NCBI RefSeq assembly: GCF_030123325.1
Contig: NZ_CP126106.1
Coordinates: 3,128,001 to 3,192,000, forward strand
DNA length: 64,000 nucleotides
Source: Peribacillus simplex
Lineage (GTDB): Bacteria > Bacillota > Bacilli > Bacillales > DSM-1321
Direction: 5' to 3'
Shown here: one piece after another, positions 34,350 to 42,390 of the stretch
Position numbering within the stretch: position 1 is the stretch's first letter
Layout of the letters: each line of letters begins with the position of its first letter
Translations under genes and position numbers: made by a program
The notes under the pieces: model-generated
What the model saw: the letters and a program-made list of their open reading frames with translations, nothing else
Database searches by the model: none
What the model was told of the DNA's origin: nothing

Positions 34350-35360
34350 CTACTTTGTAAGAAATTCATAAACACTTGATGCTATCGTAATGCCTTGTTT
34401 CAGGTTTTTTTCTTCATTGATTTGTTCAATCTCACCCGGTACATATACGCGATCAAACCCTGGAGCAGGTTCAACCTGTTGCAGCTCTTCGATCATTTGA
34501 TCCATTTGCTCTAAAAATATATCAGTATCCGTAAAGAACGAAGGATTAATTACACAAAAATAATGTCCCAGCTTCCTTTTCTTATCAAGGTCGTCATACA
34601 TTTTCCCAATGTGCGGACCAAATGCCGCACCGGCCAATAATCCAGAAAACACATCCACAATTACGGATAGACCATAGCCTTTCGGGCCACCGAAAGTGGA
34701 AAGGGAAACGACTTTATTCGGGTCTGTGACATTAGCTCCATTTTCATCCACTCCCCATCCTTCAGGGATTTCCTTTCCTTCTTCGCGTGCCTGGAGGATT
34801 TTCCCCAGCGCAACATTGGATGTTGCCATATCAAGAATAAAGGGTTTCTTCGTTTTGGCAGGAACACCGTAAGCGATTGGGTTGGTACCAAGAAATGATG
34901 TTTTTCCTCCGAACGGGACCACAATTTTATCGGTATGTGACATCGCGATGCCAATTAACTTTGCATCAGCGGCTTTTTGAACGAAATAGCTTAGTGCTCC
35001 GCAATGGCTGCTATTAAAAACTGTCACCATGCCAACACCGTTATCTCTAGCCATTTCGATTGCATGGTCCATGGCCACGTCGCTAATCACATGCCCAAAA
35101 CCATCATCTCCATCAACCACACCGGTAACTGGCCCAGTCTTTTGGAAGGAAATCTGGGCATCGGGATTTATGCCTCCTGCCTGTAAACGGTTCACATAAT
35201 GCTCTGTTCGCAAAACACCATGGGAATTGACGTTTCTGAGATCGGCATGAACCAATACTTCCGCGATTTTCCCGGCATTTTCTTCATTTAAACCCACTTT
35301 GGTCAGCTGTTGTATGACCAAGCGTTTTGCTTCCTCCGCTTGTATCGTTACTGTTGCCAT
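34350..35360 (-). CDS. yjmC: Ldh_2-family NAD(P)-dependent dehydrogenase, YjmC-like
   Basis: A 336-residue member of the malate/lactate/ureidoglycolate dehydrogenase family. The N-terminal helix region EEAKRLVIQQLTKVGLNEENA, the catalytic-site HADLRNVNSHGVLR with its conserved His, the segment VFNSSHCGALSYF, and IVVPFGGKTSFLGTNPIAYG are family signatures. The B. subtilis counterpart YjmC is in the exu operon; the substrate is presumed to be a 2-keto sugar acid. It is second in the kdgK operon, 26 bases after kdgK, and starts with GGGG-A6-ATG. Confidence 0.88.
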   Translation of the reverse strand: MATVTIQAEEAKRLVIQQLTKVGLNEENAGKIAEVLVHADLRNVNSHGVLRTEHYVNRLQAGGINPDAQISFQKTGPVTGVVDGDDGFGHVISDVAMDHAIEMARDNGVGMVTVFNSSHCGALSYFVQKAADAKLIGIAMSHTDKIVVPFGGKTSFLGTNPIAYGVPAKTKKPFILDMATSNVALGKILQAREEGKEIPEGWGVDENGANVTDPNKVVSLSTFGGPKGYGLSVIVDVFSGLLAGAAFGPHIGKMYDDLDKKRKLGHYFCVINPSFFTDTDIFLEQMDQMIEELQQVEPAPGFDRVYVPGEIEQINEEKNLKQGITIASSVYEFLTK

Positions 35361-35386
35361 TTTTTCCCCTCATTTCTTTCAGTAAT

Positions 35387-36343
35387 CTATCTTTCTATAA
35401 CAGCCTCATTCTGTATGAAAGGCATTACATCTTCCAAATATGGTAATCCTTCATTGTCCCCTGCAACAGTGGTGACAAGAGCTCCTACACCATTTGCGAA
35501 TGTCAATCTTTCATCAATAGATAGGCCATGTAGATATCCGTAAATATACCCGGCATCATAACCATCTCCCGCACCAACAGTATCAACAGGCATAACCGGG
35601 AATGCTTCTTTTTCATGCCATTCACTTTTGGTATATAGTTTTGAACCATGTTTCCCGTCCTTAATGACAAGCTGATCAATATCATTCACATTTGCGAATT
35701 CCGCCAAAGATTCTTTTGTGTCAGTTCCGGTGATCAATCTAATTTCATCCAAACCTGTAAGTAAAATGTCAACATATGGAAAAACATCATAATAAACTGA
35801 TCTTGCTTCATCGATGGACCATAGCTTTAAGCGGATATTCGGATCAAAAGAAACAGGTATATTTTTTTGTTTTGCAATATCCATTACCCTCTTGGCAATA
35901 TCCACATTTTTGGGATCTATGGCCAAAAATACTCCAGTAAGGTGGACTATATCAATCTCTTCAAACATATTCTCTGTTATATCTCCCGGGTTTAAAGTTA
36001 AAATGGGAGATTGATAGCGGTAATAAAATGTCTTTCCGGAACCATCTTCCCGGATTTCTTTAAAGTTAAGAGATGTTGGATATCCATTTACATAGGCAAC
36101 ATCACTCATGTCCACGCCTTCCCCGCGAGCGAAATTATATATTACTTTACCGAACTCATCCTTGCCCAAGCGGCTTATCCATTTTGCCCGCATGCCAAGC
36201 CTTGCACAGCCAATCGCAAAATTCAGTTCAGCGCCTCCTACTTTTCGCTCAAAACGGTTAACGAATCTTAAAGGTCCTGTCTCTTCCGGATTTAGCGTAA
36301 TCATGGCGTCGCCAAGCGTTAAAACACCATATTTTGATGACAA
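35387..36343 (-). CDS. kdgK: 2-keto-3-deoxygluconate kinase KdgK, copy 1 (PfkB family)
   Basis: A 318-residue ribokinase-family enzyme phosphorylating KDG to KDPG. The N-terminal VGGAELNFAIGCARLG, the substrate-side YYYR...region (FYYRYQSPILTL), and the C-terminal DTVGAGDGYDAGYIYG with the catalytic Asp are visible. The start is TTG 36343 with AAGGAGG at 7 bases; a longer frame from 36400 has no ribosome binding site. It is first in the operon kdgK-yjmC-yjmD-kdgA-uxuA-uxuB, and two KdgR-type operators lie 80-115 bases upstream. Copy 2 is at 42391-43347. Confidence 0.93.
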   Translation of the reverse strand: MSSKYGVLTLGDAMITLNPEETGPLRFVNRFERKVGGAELNFAIGCARLGMRAKWISRLGKDEFGKVIYNFARGEGVDMSDVAYVNGYPTSLNFKEIREDGSGKTFYYRYQSPILTLNPGDITENMFEEIDIVHLTGVFLAIDPKNVDIAKRVMDIAKQKNIPVSFDPNIRLKLWSIDEARSVYYDVFPYVDILLTGLDEIRLITGTDTKESLAEFANVNDIDQLVIKDGKHGSKLYTKSEWHEKEAFPVMPVDTVGAGDGYDAGYIYGYLHGLSIDERLTFANGVGALVTTVAGDNEGLPYLEDVMPFIQNEAVIER

Positions 36344-36423
36344 TACAGTACCTCCTTCTTTCGAACAATCACAAATAAAAAACAAAAAACATTTGATCAT
36401 ATCACTTTCATTTCACATCTTTG

Positions 36424-36458
36424 CTAAATCGATTTAGTAAAATACTAAACCGGTTTGG
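36424..36458. promoter_or_regulatory. Two KdgR-type operators upstream of kdgK
   Basis: CTAAATCGATTTAG (36424-36437, perfect palindrome) and CTAAACCGGTTTGG (36445-36458, one mismatch) have centres 21 bases apart, two helical turns. They match the palindrome before the exuT-like gene. The spacing suggests cooperative binding on one face of the helix. The rest of 36459-36720 is AT-rich with no gene. Confidence 0.8.
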
Positions 36459-36750
36459 TAAATCATAAGGAAATTGTAAATGAAAACCCTATCAAAAACA
36501 ATAGAAAAGTTTGATAATTTTTAATTTTATTTTTATTCGCTGTTTTTTCAATTTATTTTTCAGCCAAACTAATGATAAAAAACCTTATTGCGGTAAAGCG
36601 AAAAGGAATTATTCCTTCCCTCTTTTTTTTATGATTAAGAGTTTCTGATTTTTCATCCTCGGGCTTTCCATCAAATTTACTCTTTGCTATTAATTTGGAG
36701 AAAGTTGTATAATATATCAATTGTTAAATAAGTTTGAAAGGTTGTTTGGA

Positions 36751-37668
36751 ATGAGTTTTTTGAAGATATACATCTTACTTACCGGAATAATGATTACATG
36801 GGGGTTAAATGTCTCGGTTATTAAAATTTTAGTTGCGAATACACAGCCCGTAACAATAACCTCTTTGAGAATTTTTACTGCTTCTCTTATAGTCATTCTT
36901 ATCCTTTTCTTCTTTGGACTAATACGCCTTCCTAAAAAAAGTGAACTTTTTTACGTTTTTGGAGGAGCACTTTTGAGTGTCGTTTTTCATCATTATTTTT
37001 TAGCTGAGGGATTGACAAAGACTTCTGCATCGAATGCTGGACTGATTTTGGGCATGGGGCCAATCTTGACTGTCATCTTGACCATGATATTCTTTCGTAA
37101 AAAACCCAATTTAATCAGGATTTTGGGCTTTATATGCGGTGCCCTGGGTGTGAGTTTTACCGTTATGGCAGGAAGTGGAGGACTCCATTCTATTAATCTG
37201 GGGGATGTGGATATTTTACTTTCCATACTTTCACAGGCATTGAGTTTCATTCTTATCAATAAAGCCTCAAAAACAATGGATCCACGATTACTAACCGGAT
37301 ATATGATGCTGATCGGGTCTTTTATCCTTTTTGCCATCAGCTTATGGAAGGAACCAGAGGGCTTATCTTCACTGGCAACTGCACCGCCCTCCATCTGGGG
37401 AGCTTTCATTTTCTCCGCCATTTTTGCCACTGCCCTCGGGCACATGAGCTATAATTATGCCATTGGTAAGGTAGGTGCAGCCGAATCATCCATCTTTCTT
37501 AACTTAAACACCTTATTCTCTTTGTTAGGGGCAGCCTTTTTCCTTAATGAAGCCATTGTACCTGCACATTTCATTGGACTTATCTTCATTGTTTCGGGGG
37601 TATTGCTTGGCTCCGGTGCAGTTGAAATATGGATTCTTCAAAGGAAAAATAAACGTATTTCTGCCTAG
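36751..37668 (+). CDS. EamA-family (DMT superfamily) permease
   Basis: A 305-residue transporter with ten predicted helices in two EamA repeats. The first begins TGIMITWGLNVSVIKILV and the second begins about residue 145 with DILLSILSQALSFILINKASK; GKVGAAESSIFLNLNTLFSLLGAAFFLNE is the typical end of repeat two. It exports or imports an unknown metabolite. It is a lone plus-strand gene between two minus-strand operons. ATG 36751 is preferred: the upstream TTG 36721 sits right behind a TATAAT-like -10 (36709-36714). Confidence 0.88.
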   Translation: MSFLKIYILLTGIMITWGLNVSVIKILVANTQPVTITSLRIFTASLIVILILFFFGLIRLPKKSELFYVFGGALLSVVFHHYFLAEGLTKTSASNAGLILGMGPILTVILTMIFFRKKPNLIRILGFICGALGVSFTVMAGSGGLHSINLGDVDILLSILSQALSFILINKASKTMDPRLLTGYMMLIGSFILFAISLWKEPEGLSSLATAPPSIWGAFIFSAIFATALGHMSYNYAIGKVGAAESSIFLNLNTLFSLLGAAFFLNEAIVPAHFIGLIFIVSGVLLGSGAVEIWILQRKNKRISA

Positions 37669-37719
37669 CGGCAACGGCAACCCCTGGATTCAGGTAAGGT
37701 TCTTCGTACCAGAATAATA

Positions 37720-37775
37720 GACCCTATGACACTACCATCCCAATCGCTTAGGAGTGTCATAGGGTCTTATTATAT
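37720..37775 (+). terminator. Terminator of the EamA permease gene
   Basis: GACCCTATGACACT and AGTGTCATAGGGTC form a perfect 14-bp stem around a 19-base loop, followed by TTATTATATATT. Confidence 0.8.
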
Positions 37776-37882
37776 ATTGCCAACCTTCTCCTCCATCTAC
37801 AGGATGATTATAAACCCTATAATAATACTTGCAGAATACTAATTGGAGATTCATATCCGTTACAATATACCCCTAAATGTAC

Positions 37883-37898
37883 ATGGACATGTGTCCAT
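37883..37898. promoter_or_regulatory. Short palindrome between converging genes
   Basis: ATGGACA and TGTCCAT are perfect 7-base arms around TG. It lies between two converging transcription units in a gap (37776-37993) without a gene, so its role is unclear. Confidence 0.25.
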
Positions 37899-37993
37899 TA
37901 AAGTGTGCCCATTATGACAAGCCTTTTTTGTCAGCTGTGGCCCTGTTCTTTCTGAGAAACCTCGTTGAAGACTTATTGTTTGATGAATCAATA

Positions 37994-38028
37994 AATATAA
38001 AAAGACGTCTATGGGTCACAGACAGCCT
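37994..38028 (-). terminator. Probable terminator of the lar operon
   Basis: On the minus strand AGGCTGTCT pairs with AGACGTCT (one bulge, one wobble) around a 9-base loop, followed by TTTTTATATTT. It is about 30 bases past the stop codon of the nickel permease gene. Confidence 0.6.
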
Positions 38029-38056
38029 AAGATTCCAGTCATGCTTATAAATTAAA

Positions 38057-38695
38057 TCAATTAGCCCAGATTGCAAACAAACCTTCTGTTATACCCAAAT
38101 TGTATATATAATAAAGTCCGAATGCAAAACTTAAAGCTCCCGCCATTTTGATGAAGATTCGGTTTAAAACGATGTCCTTACCATTCAAAGCAAACGGTAT
38201 GCCTAGTAAAGTTGTAAAGCACAGCATTCCAATAATCGTCCCTGCGCCAAAAATAATGATATAGATGGATCCTTCGCCTATACCGGATACGGTCGACATA
38301 GTTAGAATGACCATTGCGGCACTGCCCGCGAGACCATGGACGAACCCAATTAAAGCAGACACCAAAAAAGGACGAAATTTATCTTTGTCGTTCGTGATAT
38401 TAGGGCGAGCTTTAAATAAACTTTTCGCCCCTAGCATAACTAGCATAATACCAACGCCGAATTCCAGCGTCATGCTTAACGACTCTGGAATTTCCCCTTT
38501 CATCCAAATGAATAGCATACCTATAAAAAACAGCGTACATGTATGGCCTATTCCCCAATACACTCCCGTTAGAGTGGACCGCGATAATTTTTTCGTTTTT
38601 CCTGCCGTGGTTGCTACCGCAATAACATGATCAGGCTCTAACGAATGCTTTATTCCCAATATGAATCCTAATGTAAGAATCGACACCAAGCTCAT
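38057..38695 (-). CDS. UreH/NicO-type nickel permease
   Basis: A 212-residue membrane protein with six helices. Helix 1 carries GFILGIKHSLEPDHVIAV, where His17, Asp22 and His23 form the HxxxxDH nickel/cobalt-binding motif of the UreH and NiCoT families, and helix 2 carries the GIGHTCTLF His. ATG 38695 overlaps the larC2 stop (ATGA) and follows GGAGGTGG. Being last in larE-larB-larC1-larC2, it very probably supplies the Ni2+ that LarC inserts into the pincer cofactor. Family assignment is confident; nickel specificity is inferred from context. Confidence 0.88.
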   Translation of the reverse strand: MSLVSILTLGFILGIKHSLEPDHVIAVATTAGKTKKLSRSTLTGVYWGIGHTCTLFFIGMLFIWMKGEIPESLSMTLEFGVGIMLVMLGAKSLFKARPNITNDKDKFRPFLVSALIGFVHGLAGSAAMVILTMSTVSGIGEGSIYIIIFGAGTIIGMLCFTTLLGIPFALNGKDIVLNRIFIKMAGALSFAFGLYYIYNLGITEGLFAIWAN

Positions 38696-39168
38696 TTCTC
38701 TACCACCTCCCCGAGACACTTCCATACTTCTTCATACACCCTTTTAAGAGGTATATTGTTCTGTACGGCAATTTTACGGCAATCCTCATATTCAGGTGCC
38801 TGCTGTATGGGTTGGCCCTCATGGAACCCTCTCTTTATCGTCACTTTCCCCCATTGTGTGTCTATATGTAAAAAAGATCGTTCGAGCCTGTGCACGGTAA
38901 GAGGATAGTAGCGTATACCGAGAGTTGTCGTTTCAGCAAATAATATCTTCTTGATTTTCGTAATCACCTGCTGTGAACAGAGAAGCTGCAATAACACCCC
39001 CGGTCGATTTTTTTTCATGAAGATTGGCGTATAAAATACATCATTTGCTCCTGATTCAAACAACAAATCCATTACATGACCAAGCCATTCACCGGAAATA
39101 TCATCTAGATTCACTTCCATTTTTACCATTTGTCCATCAAGATGCTCATGATCAGGTGGGCGCTTCAT
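38692..39168 (-). CDS. larC: LarC2: C-terminal part of nickel-pincer cofactor nickel insertase
   Basis: This 158-residue protein is the C-terminal domain of LarC. KMEVNLDDISGEWLGHVMDLLFESGANDVFYTPIFMKKNRPGVLLQLLC is the conserved core. LarC uses CTP and Ni2+ to insert nickel into the sulfurised pyridinium cofactor. It is encoded in the -1 frame relative to larC1 and its ATG overlaps the larC1 stop as ATGA. In Lactobacillus plantarum LarC is made from two such frames by programmed frameshifting. Here no classical slippery heptamer is visible at the junction, so re-initiation giving a two-subunit LarC is as likely. Confidence 0.92.
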   Translation of the reverse strand: MKRPPDHEHLDGQMVKMEVNLDDISGEWLGHVMDLLFESGANDVFYTPIFMKKNRPGVLLQLLCSQQVITKIKKILFAETTTLGIRYYPLTVHRLERSFLHIDTQWGKVTIKRGFHEGQPIQQAPEYEDCRKIAVQNNIPLKRVYEEVWKCLGEVVEK

Positions 39169-40007
39169 TGGATCTCCCCTATAATAATGCGAAGGACATT
39201 CGGATGATTTTCAAATGTTTTTGTCCCCGCACCATAGCCAATCGATTCGACAGTCATGGCTGGAAGCGAGCCAAATTTTTCAGCTAAAACCGCAGCGATG
39301 GCAGCACCGGTCGGCGTTGCTAATTCAGAACGAATAACGTTTGAGGCAATCGGTACCCCCTTCAATATTTCAAGTGTGGCAGGTGCAGGAACCGGGTATA
39401 TTCCGTGATCTATATGTATATGTCCAGATCCCGTTGGAATGGCTGATGACTGAACTGATTCAATATCTAGCTGATCGATTAAAATTGCAGCCCCGATTAT
39501 ATCTATTATTGAATCTACAGCTCCTACCTCATGAAAGTGAACTTTATCAAGCGGAAGCCCGTGTATGTGCCCTTCCGCTTCACCAATCTTCTTAAATATG
39601 GCGAGTGACATGTTTGTTACCGATTCATTAAGGTTAGCCTCATTGATAGCTTCTACAATTTGTTTGTAGGTGCGGCTACCATGATGATTGTGATGTACAT
39701 GGCTATGGTTGGGTTCGGTTTCATGACTGTGGCTATGTTCATGTCCATGACTGTGGCTGTGTTCATGTCCATGACTGTGGCCATGTTCATGTGGCTGCTC
39801 TGATTTACTGGTAAGAATGACATCAAATTTAGTACTCGTAATGCCATTTTTAATAACTTTCCCCCATGACAGAGTATATTCTTCATCCATGTTAAGCTTT
39901 TTTAACTCTTCTTCCATTTGTAAAGGGTCTGCACCTGCATCAATCAACGCACCAATAACCATATCTCCGCTTATGCCGGAAAAGCAGTCAAAATATAATG
40001 TCCTCAT
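39165..40007 (-). CDS. larC: LarC1: N-terminal part of nickel-pincer cofactor nickel insertase, with His-rich insert
   Basis: A 280-residue protein. MRTLYFDCFSGISGDMVIGALIDAG is the hallmark LarC start; HGLPLDKVHFHEVGAVDSIIDI, HGIYPVPAPATLEIL and SELATPTGAA follow in family order. Residues about 70-110 are a His-rich insert made of repeated HGHEHSHS-like units, probably a nickel store or chaperone segment. Its start (40007, or 40013) lies inside the last codons of larB, a 20-base overlap. The frame ends exactly at the junction where LarC2 begins, within what is a single protein in many species. Confidence 0.93.
   Translation of the reverse strand: MRTLYFDCFSGISGDMVIGALIDAGADPLQMEEELKKLNMDEEYTLSWGKVIKNGITSTKFDVILTSKSEQPHEHGHSHGHEHSHSHGHEHSHSHETEPNHSHVHHNHHGSRTYKQIVEAINEANLNESVTNMSLAIFKKIGEAEGHIHGLPLDKVHFHEVGAVDSIIDIIGAAILIDQLDIESVQSSAIPTGSGHIHIDHGIYPVPAPATLEILKGVPIASNVIRSELATPTGAAIAAVLAEKFGSLPAMTVESIGYGAGTKTFENHPNVLRIIIGEIQ
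39725..39796. repeat. Three tandem 24-bp repeats encoding the His-rich insert of LarC1
   Basis: Units at 39725-39748, 39749-39772 and 39773-39796 begin GACTGTGGC and continue TGTTCATGT with only a few substitutions. Each encodes eight residues of the HGHEHSHS type. Perfect or near-perfect DNA repeats suggest recent copy-number change. Confidence 0.85.
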
Positions 40008-40758
40008 TATCATTGATCTCCTTTTTATGTACAAGTTTGTATATAATCGCTGCATTGTAGGCTGCACCAAATCCATTATCGATGTTCACCACACTTACAC
40101 CCGATGCGCATGAATTAAGCATTGATAAAAGTGCCGATAAACCGTTAAAATTGGCACCGTAACCGATACTTGTCGGAACAGCAATAATTGGATTCGTGAC
40201 AAGGCCCCCTAACACACTTGGGAGTGCCCCTTCCATCCCCGCCACACAAACTGATACGGTAGCCCCTCGTATCTCGTCTATATTATCAAGGAGGCGGTGC
40301 AGCCCAGCAACACCAACATCGTATATACGCCTGACTGGAATACCTAGTGTTTCGGCCGTCACGGCAGCTTCTTCAGCAACGGACAAATCTGATGTCCCGG
40401 CGCACACAATTGCAATATATGAACCAAAGGATTTTGGCTTTTCTTTAACCCAAGCAAGTGTCCGGGCCATATCGTTATACTCAAATTCACTACATTCTTT
40501 TTGTACATATACTGCTTTTTCCCGAGAAATTCGGGTCACCAGCACAGAATCATTCCTTGTCCGAAGTGATTGTACAATCGTTAAAATTTGCTCAGCCGTT
40601 TTCCCTTCTCCAAACACAATTTCAGGAAAACCTTGTCTCCTTTTTCGATGATGATCAATTTTTACAAACCCTAAATTCTCATATGATGCAAGTTTTTCCT
40701 TTGCTTCAGCTGCTGTCAATGAACCATTTTGAACCTGCTCTAAAATATCATCAATCAT
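39988..40758 (-). CDS. larB: LarB: pyridinium-3,5-biscarboxylate mononucleotide synthase
   Basis: A 256-residue enzyme that carboxylates and hydrolyses nicotinic acid adenine dinucleotide in the first step of nickel-pincer cofactor synthesis. The C-terminal half is a PurE-like domain: IVCAGTSDLSVAEEAAVTAETLG, DVGVAGLHRLL, VCVAGMEGALPSVLGGLV and VPTSIGYGANFNGLSALLSMLNSCASG. ATG 40758 overlaps the larE stop codon as ATGA, and its 3' end overlaps larC1, so the operon is translated in a coupled way. Confidence 0.94.
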   Translation of the reverse strand: MIDDILEQVQNGSLTAAEAKEKLASYENLGFVKIDHHRKRRQGFPEIVFGEGKTAEQILTIVQSLRTRNDSVLVTRISREKAVYVQKECSEFEYNDMARTLAWVKEKPKSFGSYIAIVCAGTSDLSVAEEAAVTAETLGIPVRRIYDVGVAGLHRLLDNIDEIRGATVSVCVAGMEGALPSVLGGLVTNPIIAVPTSIGYGANFNGLSALLSMLNSCASGVSVVNIDNGFGAAYNAAIIYKLVHKKEINDNEDIIF

Positions 40759-41570
40759 AAAATTTCTTCCTTTTTAAGTGCTATATTCATACTTCCGCTT
40801 GTATAGCCCGTGAGATCCAATGATACATACTTATAACCAAATTGCTTCAGTCGTTTCGTGATCGCCACATGGTATTGGAGCACTCGAGGCATATCGACGG
40901 GTTCAACTTCAATTCGGGCAGTATCCTCATGCGTCCTGACTCTTACCTGATGAATATCCAATGATTTTAAGTAAGCTTCTGATTTATCCACTTTCGTCAA
41001 CTTTTCCTTCGTAATGATATCGCCGTATGCTATGCGTGAAGATAGGCATGCGAATGATGGTTTATCCCAGGTTGGCAAACCGGCTTGCTTGGACAATACT
41101 CTTATTTCTTCTTTGAATAAACCGGCCTCCAGAAGAGGTCCCCTGATTCCTTTTTCTTTAGCTGCTTTCATGCCTGGGCGAAATTCGTTAGCATCATCAG
41201 CGATGACTCCATAAATTATATTATTAAATTCATATTCTTCAAGAATAGGAAGCAGGTGGTCAAATAAACTACTTTTACAAAAGTAACAGCGGTTCTGATT
41301 ATTTTCTGTATATCCAGGAATGGCCAACTCCGAAGTTTGAATGACTCGATGTTTGGCACCAATCCATTTTGATAGCATATTGGCATCCTTCAACTCACTC
41401 GACGGATAGGTTTCCGAATCTGCTGTAATGGCTAACACATTATCATAACCTAAAGTATCAATAGCAACCTTTAGCAAAAAAGTGCTGTCCACCCCTCCTG
41501 AAAAAGCGACAACAACCGACTCCATTTTTTGGAGAATACCCTGCAGATTTCTGTACTTTTCTAGTAACAT
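40755..41570 (-). CDS. larE: LarE: ATP-dependent sacrificial sulfur transferase
   Basis: A 271-residue PP-loop ATPase that adds sulfur to the pyridinium cofactor precursor. The pyrophosphate-binding loop is AFSGGVDST (residues 22-30). Cys175 in PSFACLSSR aligns with the sulfur-donating Cys176 of the Lactobacillus enzyme. Two more Cys (95 and 98, in NRCYFCK) are present, which leaves open an iron-sulfur-cluster route as in some LarE proteins. ATG 41570 follows AAGGGG; an upstream ATG at 41609 lacks a site. It is first of the lar operon, 174 bases past kdgA copy 2, and I see no terminator between them. Confidence 0.93.
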   Translation of the reverse strand: MLLEKYRNLQGILQKMESVVVAFSGGVDSTFLLKVAIDTLGYDNVLAITADSETYPSSELKDANMLSKWIGAKHRVIQTSELAIPGYTENNQNRCYFCKSSLFDHLLPILEEYEFNNIIYGVIADDANEFRPGMKAAKEKGIRGPLLEAGLFKEEIRVLSKQAGLPTWDKPSFACLSSRIAYGDIITKEKLTKVDKSEAYLKSLDIHQVRVRTHEDTARIEVEPVDMPRVLQYHVAITKRLKQFGYKYVSLDLTGYTSGSMNIALKKEEIL

Positions 41571-41744
41571 AGCACTTTTCCCCTTTCTGGATTGTCTGAA
41601 TTTATCCATAGTTCACTAGCTAACACCCTTGATGGCTACAAAGGATTGAACGAGATACATCAAATTGATAGAAAAGGAGGAAATAACACTCAGTCATACT
41701 TTCATTCCCAGTTTAACCGTAATTCATATAAGCGAAGGATTGCT

Positions 41745-42377
41745 TTAGCTTCTTTGTACGATAGCTGAAAATTTTTTTGCCGTTTCTGCCAGCCTGGTGT
41801 AATCTCCATCTGAAATCAATTTCGAAGGATTGATCAATGAACCACCAACTCCCGCTGCGATGGCCCCTGCCTTAAAAAAAGATGCGAGGTTGTCAAGGCT
41901 GACACCGCCAGTTGGCATAAGGGGAATGTGAGGAAGCGGTCCTTTAAGATTTTTAAAATAGCTAACACCAAGTGCATCTGCTGGAAAAACTTTGATAATG
42001 TCTGCTCCATGCTCATAAGCAGTCAATATTTCGGTTGGTGTGAGTGCACCAGGGATACTAATAACGCCATAGCGCTTCGCCATTTTAATCGTTTTGACAT
42101 TGACGGTTGGAGAAAAGATAAATTCCGCCCCTGCCATGATGACCGCACGGGCCGTTTCAGGATCCAATACCGTACCGGCACCCGCTATGATATCATCACC
42201 GAACTCCTCTTTCACCCTTTCAATTAAATGACACACTTTGGGAGTTTCCACTGTTATTTCAAGTGTTCGGATGCCGCCCTCTTTCAGGGCTCTGGCGATA
42301 GGTATAATTTGATCTGGGCGTGCACCGCGAATGACCGCAACCAGCTTCCTATGTTTAAGCTCTTCAAGTTTAGTCAT
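41745..42377 (-). CDS. KDPG/KHG aldolase, copy 2
   Basis: A 210-residue class I aldolase with the same landmarks as copy 1: IRTLEITVETP, GAGTVLDPETARAVI, the Schiff-base Lys in ADIIKVFPADALG and LMPTGGVSLDN. It cleaves 2-keto-3-deoxy-6-phosphogluconate or its galacto epimer. It directly follows kdgK copy 2 and is the last gene of the long sugar-acid operon, so with DgoD upstream it can serve as the DgoA-type step. ATG 42377 has AAAGGTGG at 5 bases. Confidence 0.92.
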   Translation of the reverse strand: MTKLEELKHRKLVAVIRGARPDQIIPIARALKEGGIRTLEITVETPKVCHLIERVKEEFGDDIIAGAGTVLDPETARAVIMAGAEFIFSPTVNVKTIKMAKRYGVISIPGALTPTEILTAYEHGADIIKVFPADALGVSYFKNLKGPLPHIPLMPTGGVSLDNLASFFKAGAIAAGVGGSLINPSKLISDGDYTRLAETAKKFSAIVQRS

Positions 42378-42390
42378 TTTTTCCACCTTT

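Noticed and set aside
39150..39190. Slippery heptamer for a programmed -1 frameshift in larC
   Set aside because: No X-XXY-YYZ heptamer is visible; the nearest run, GGGGAGA, does not fit, so frameshifting is left open rather than claimed.
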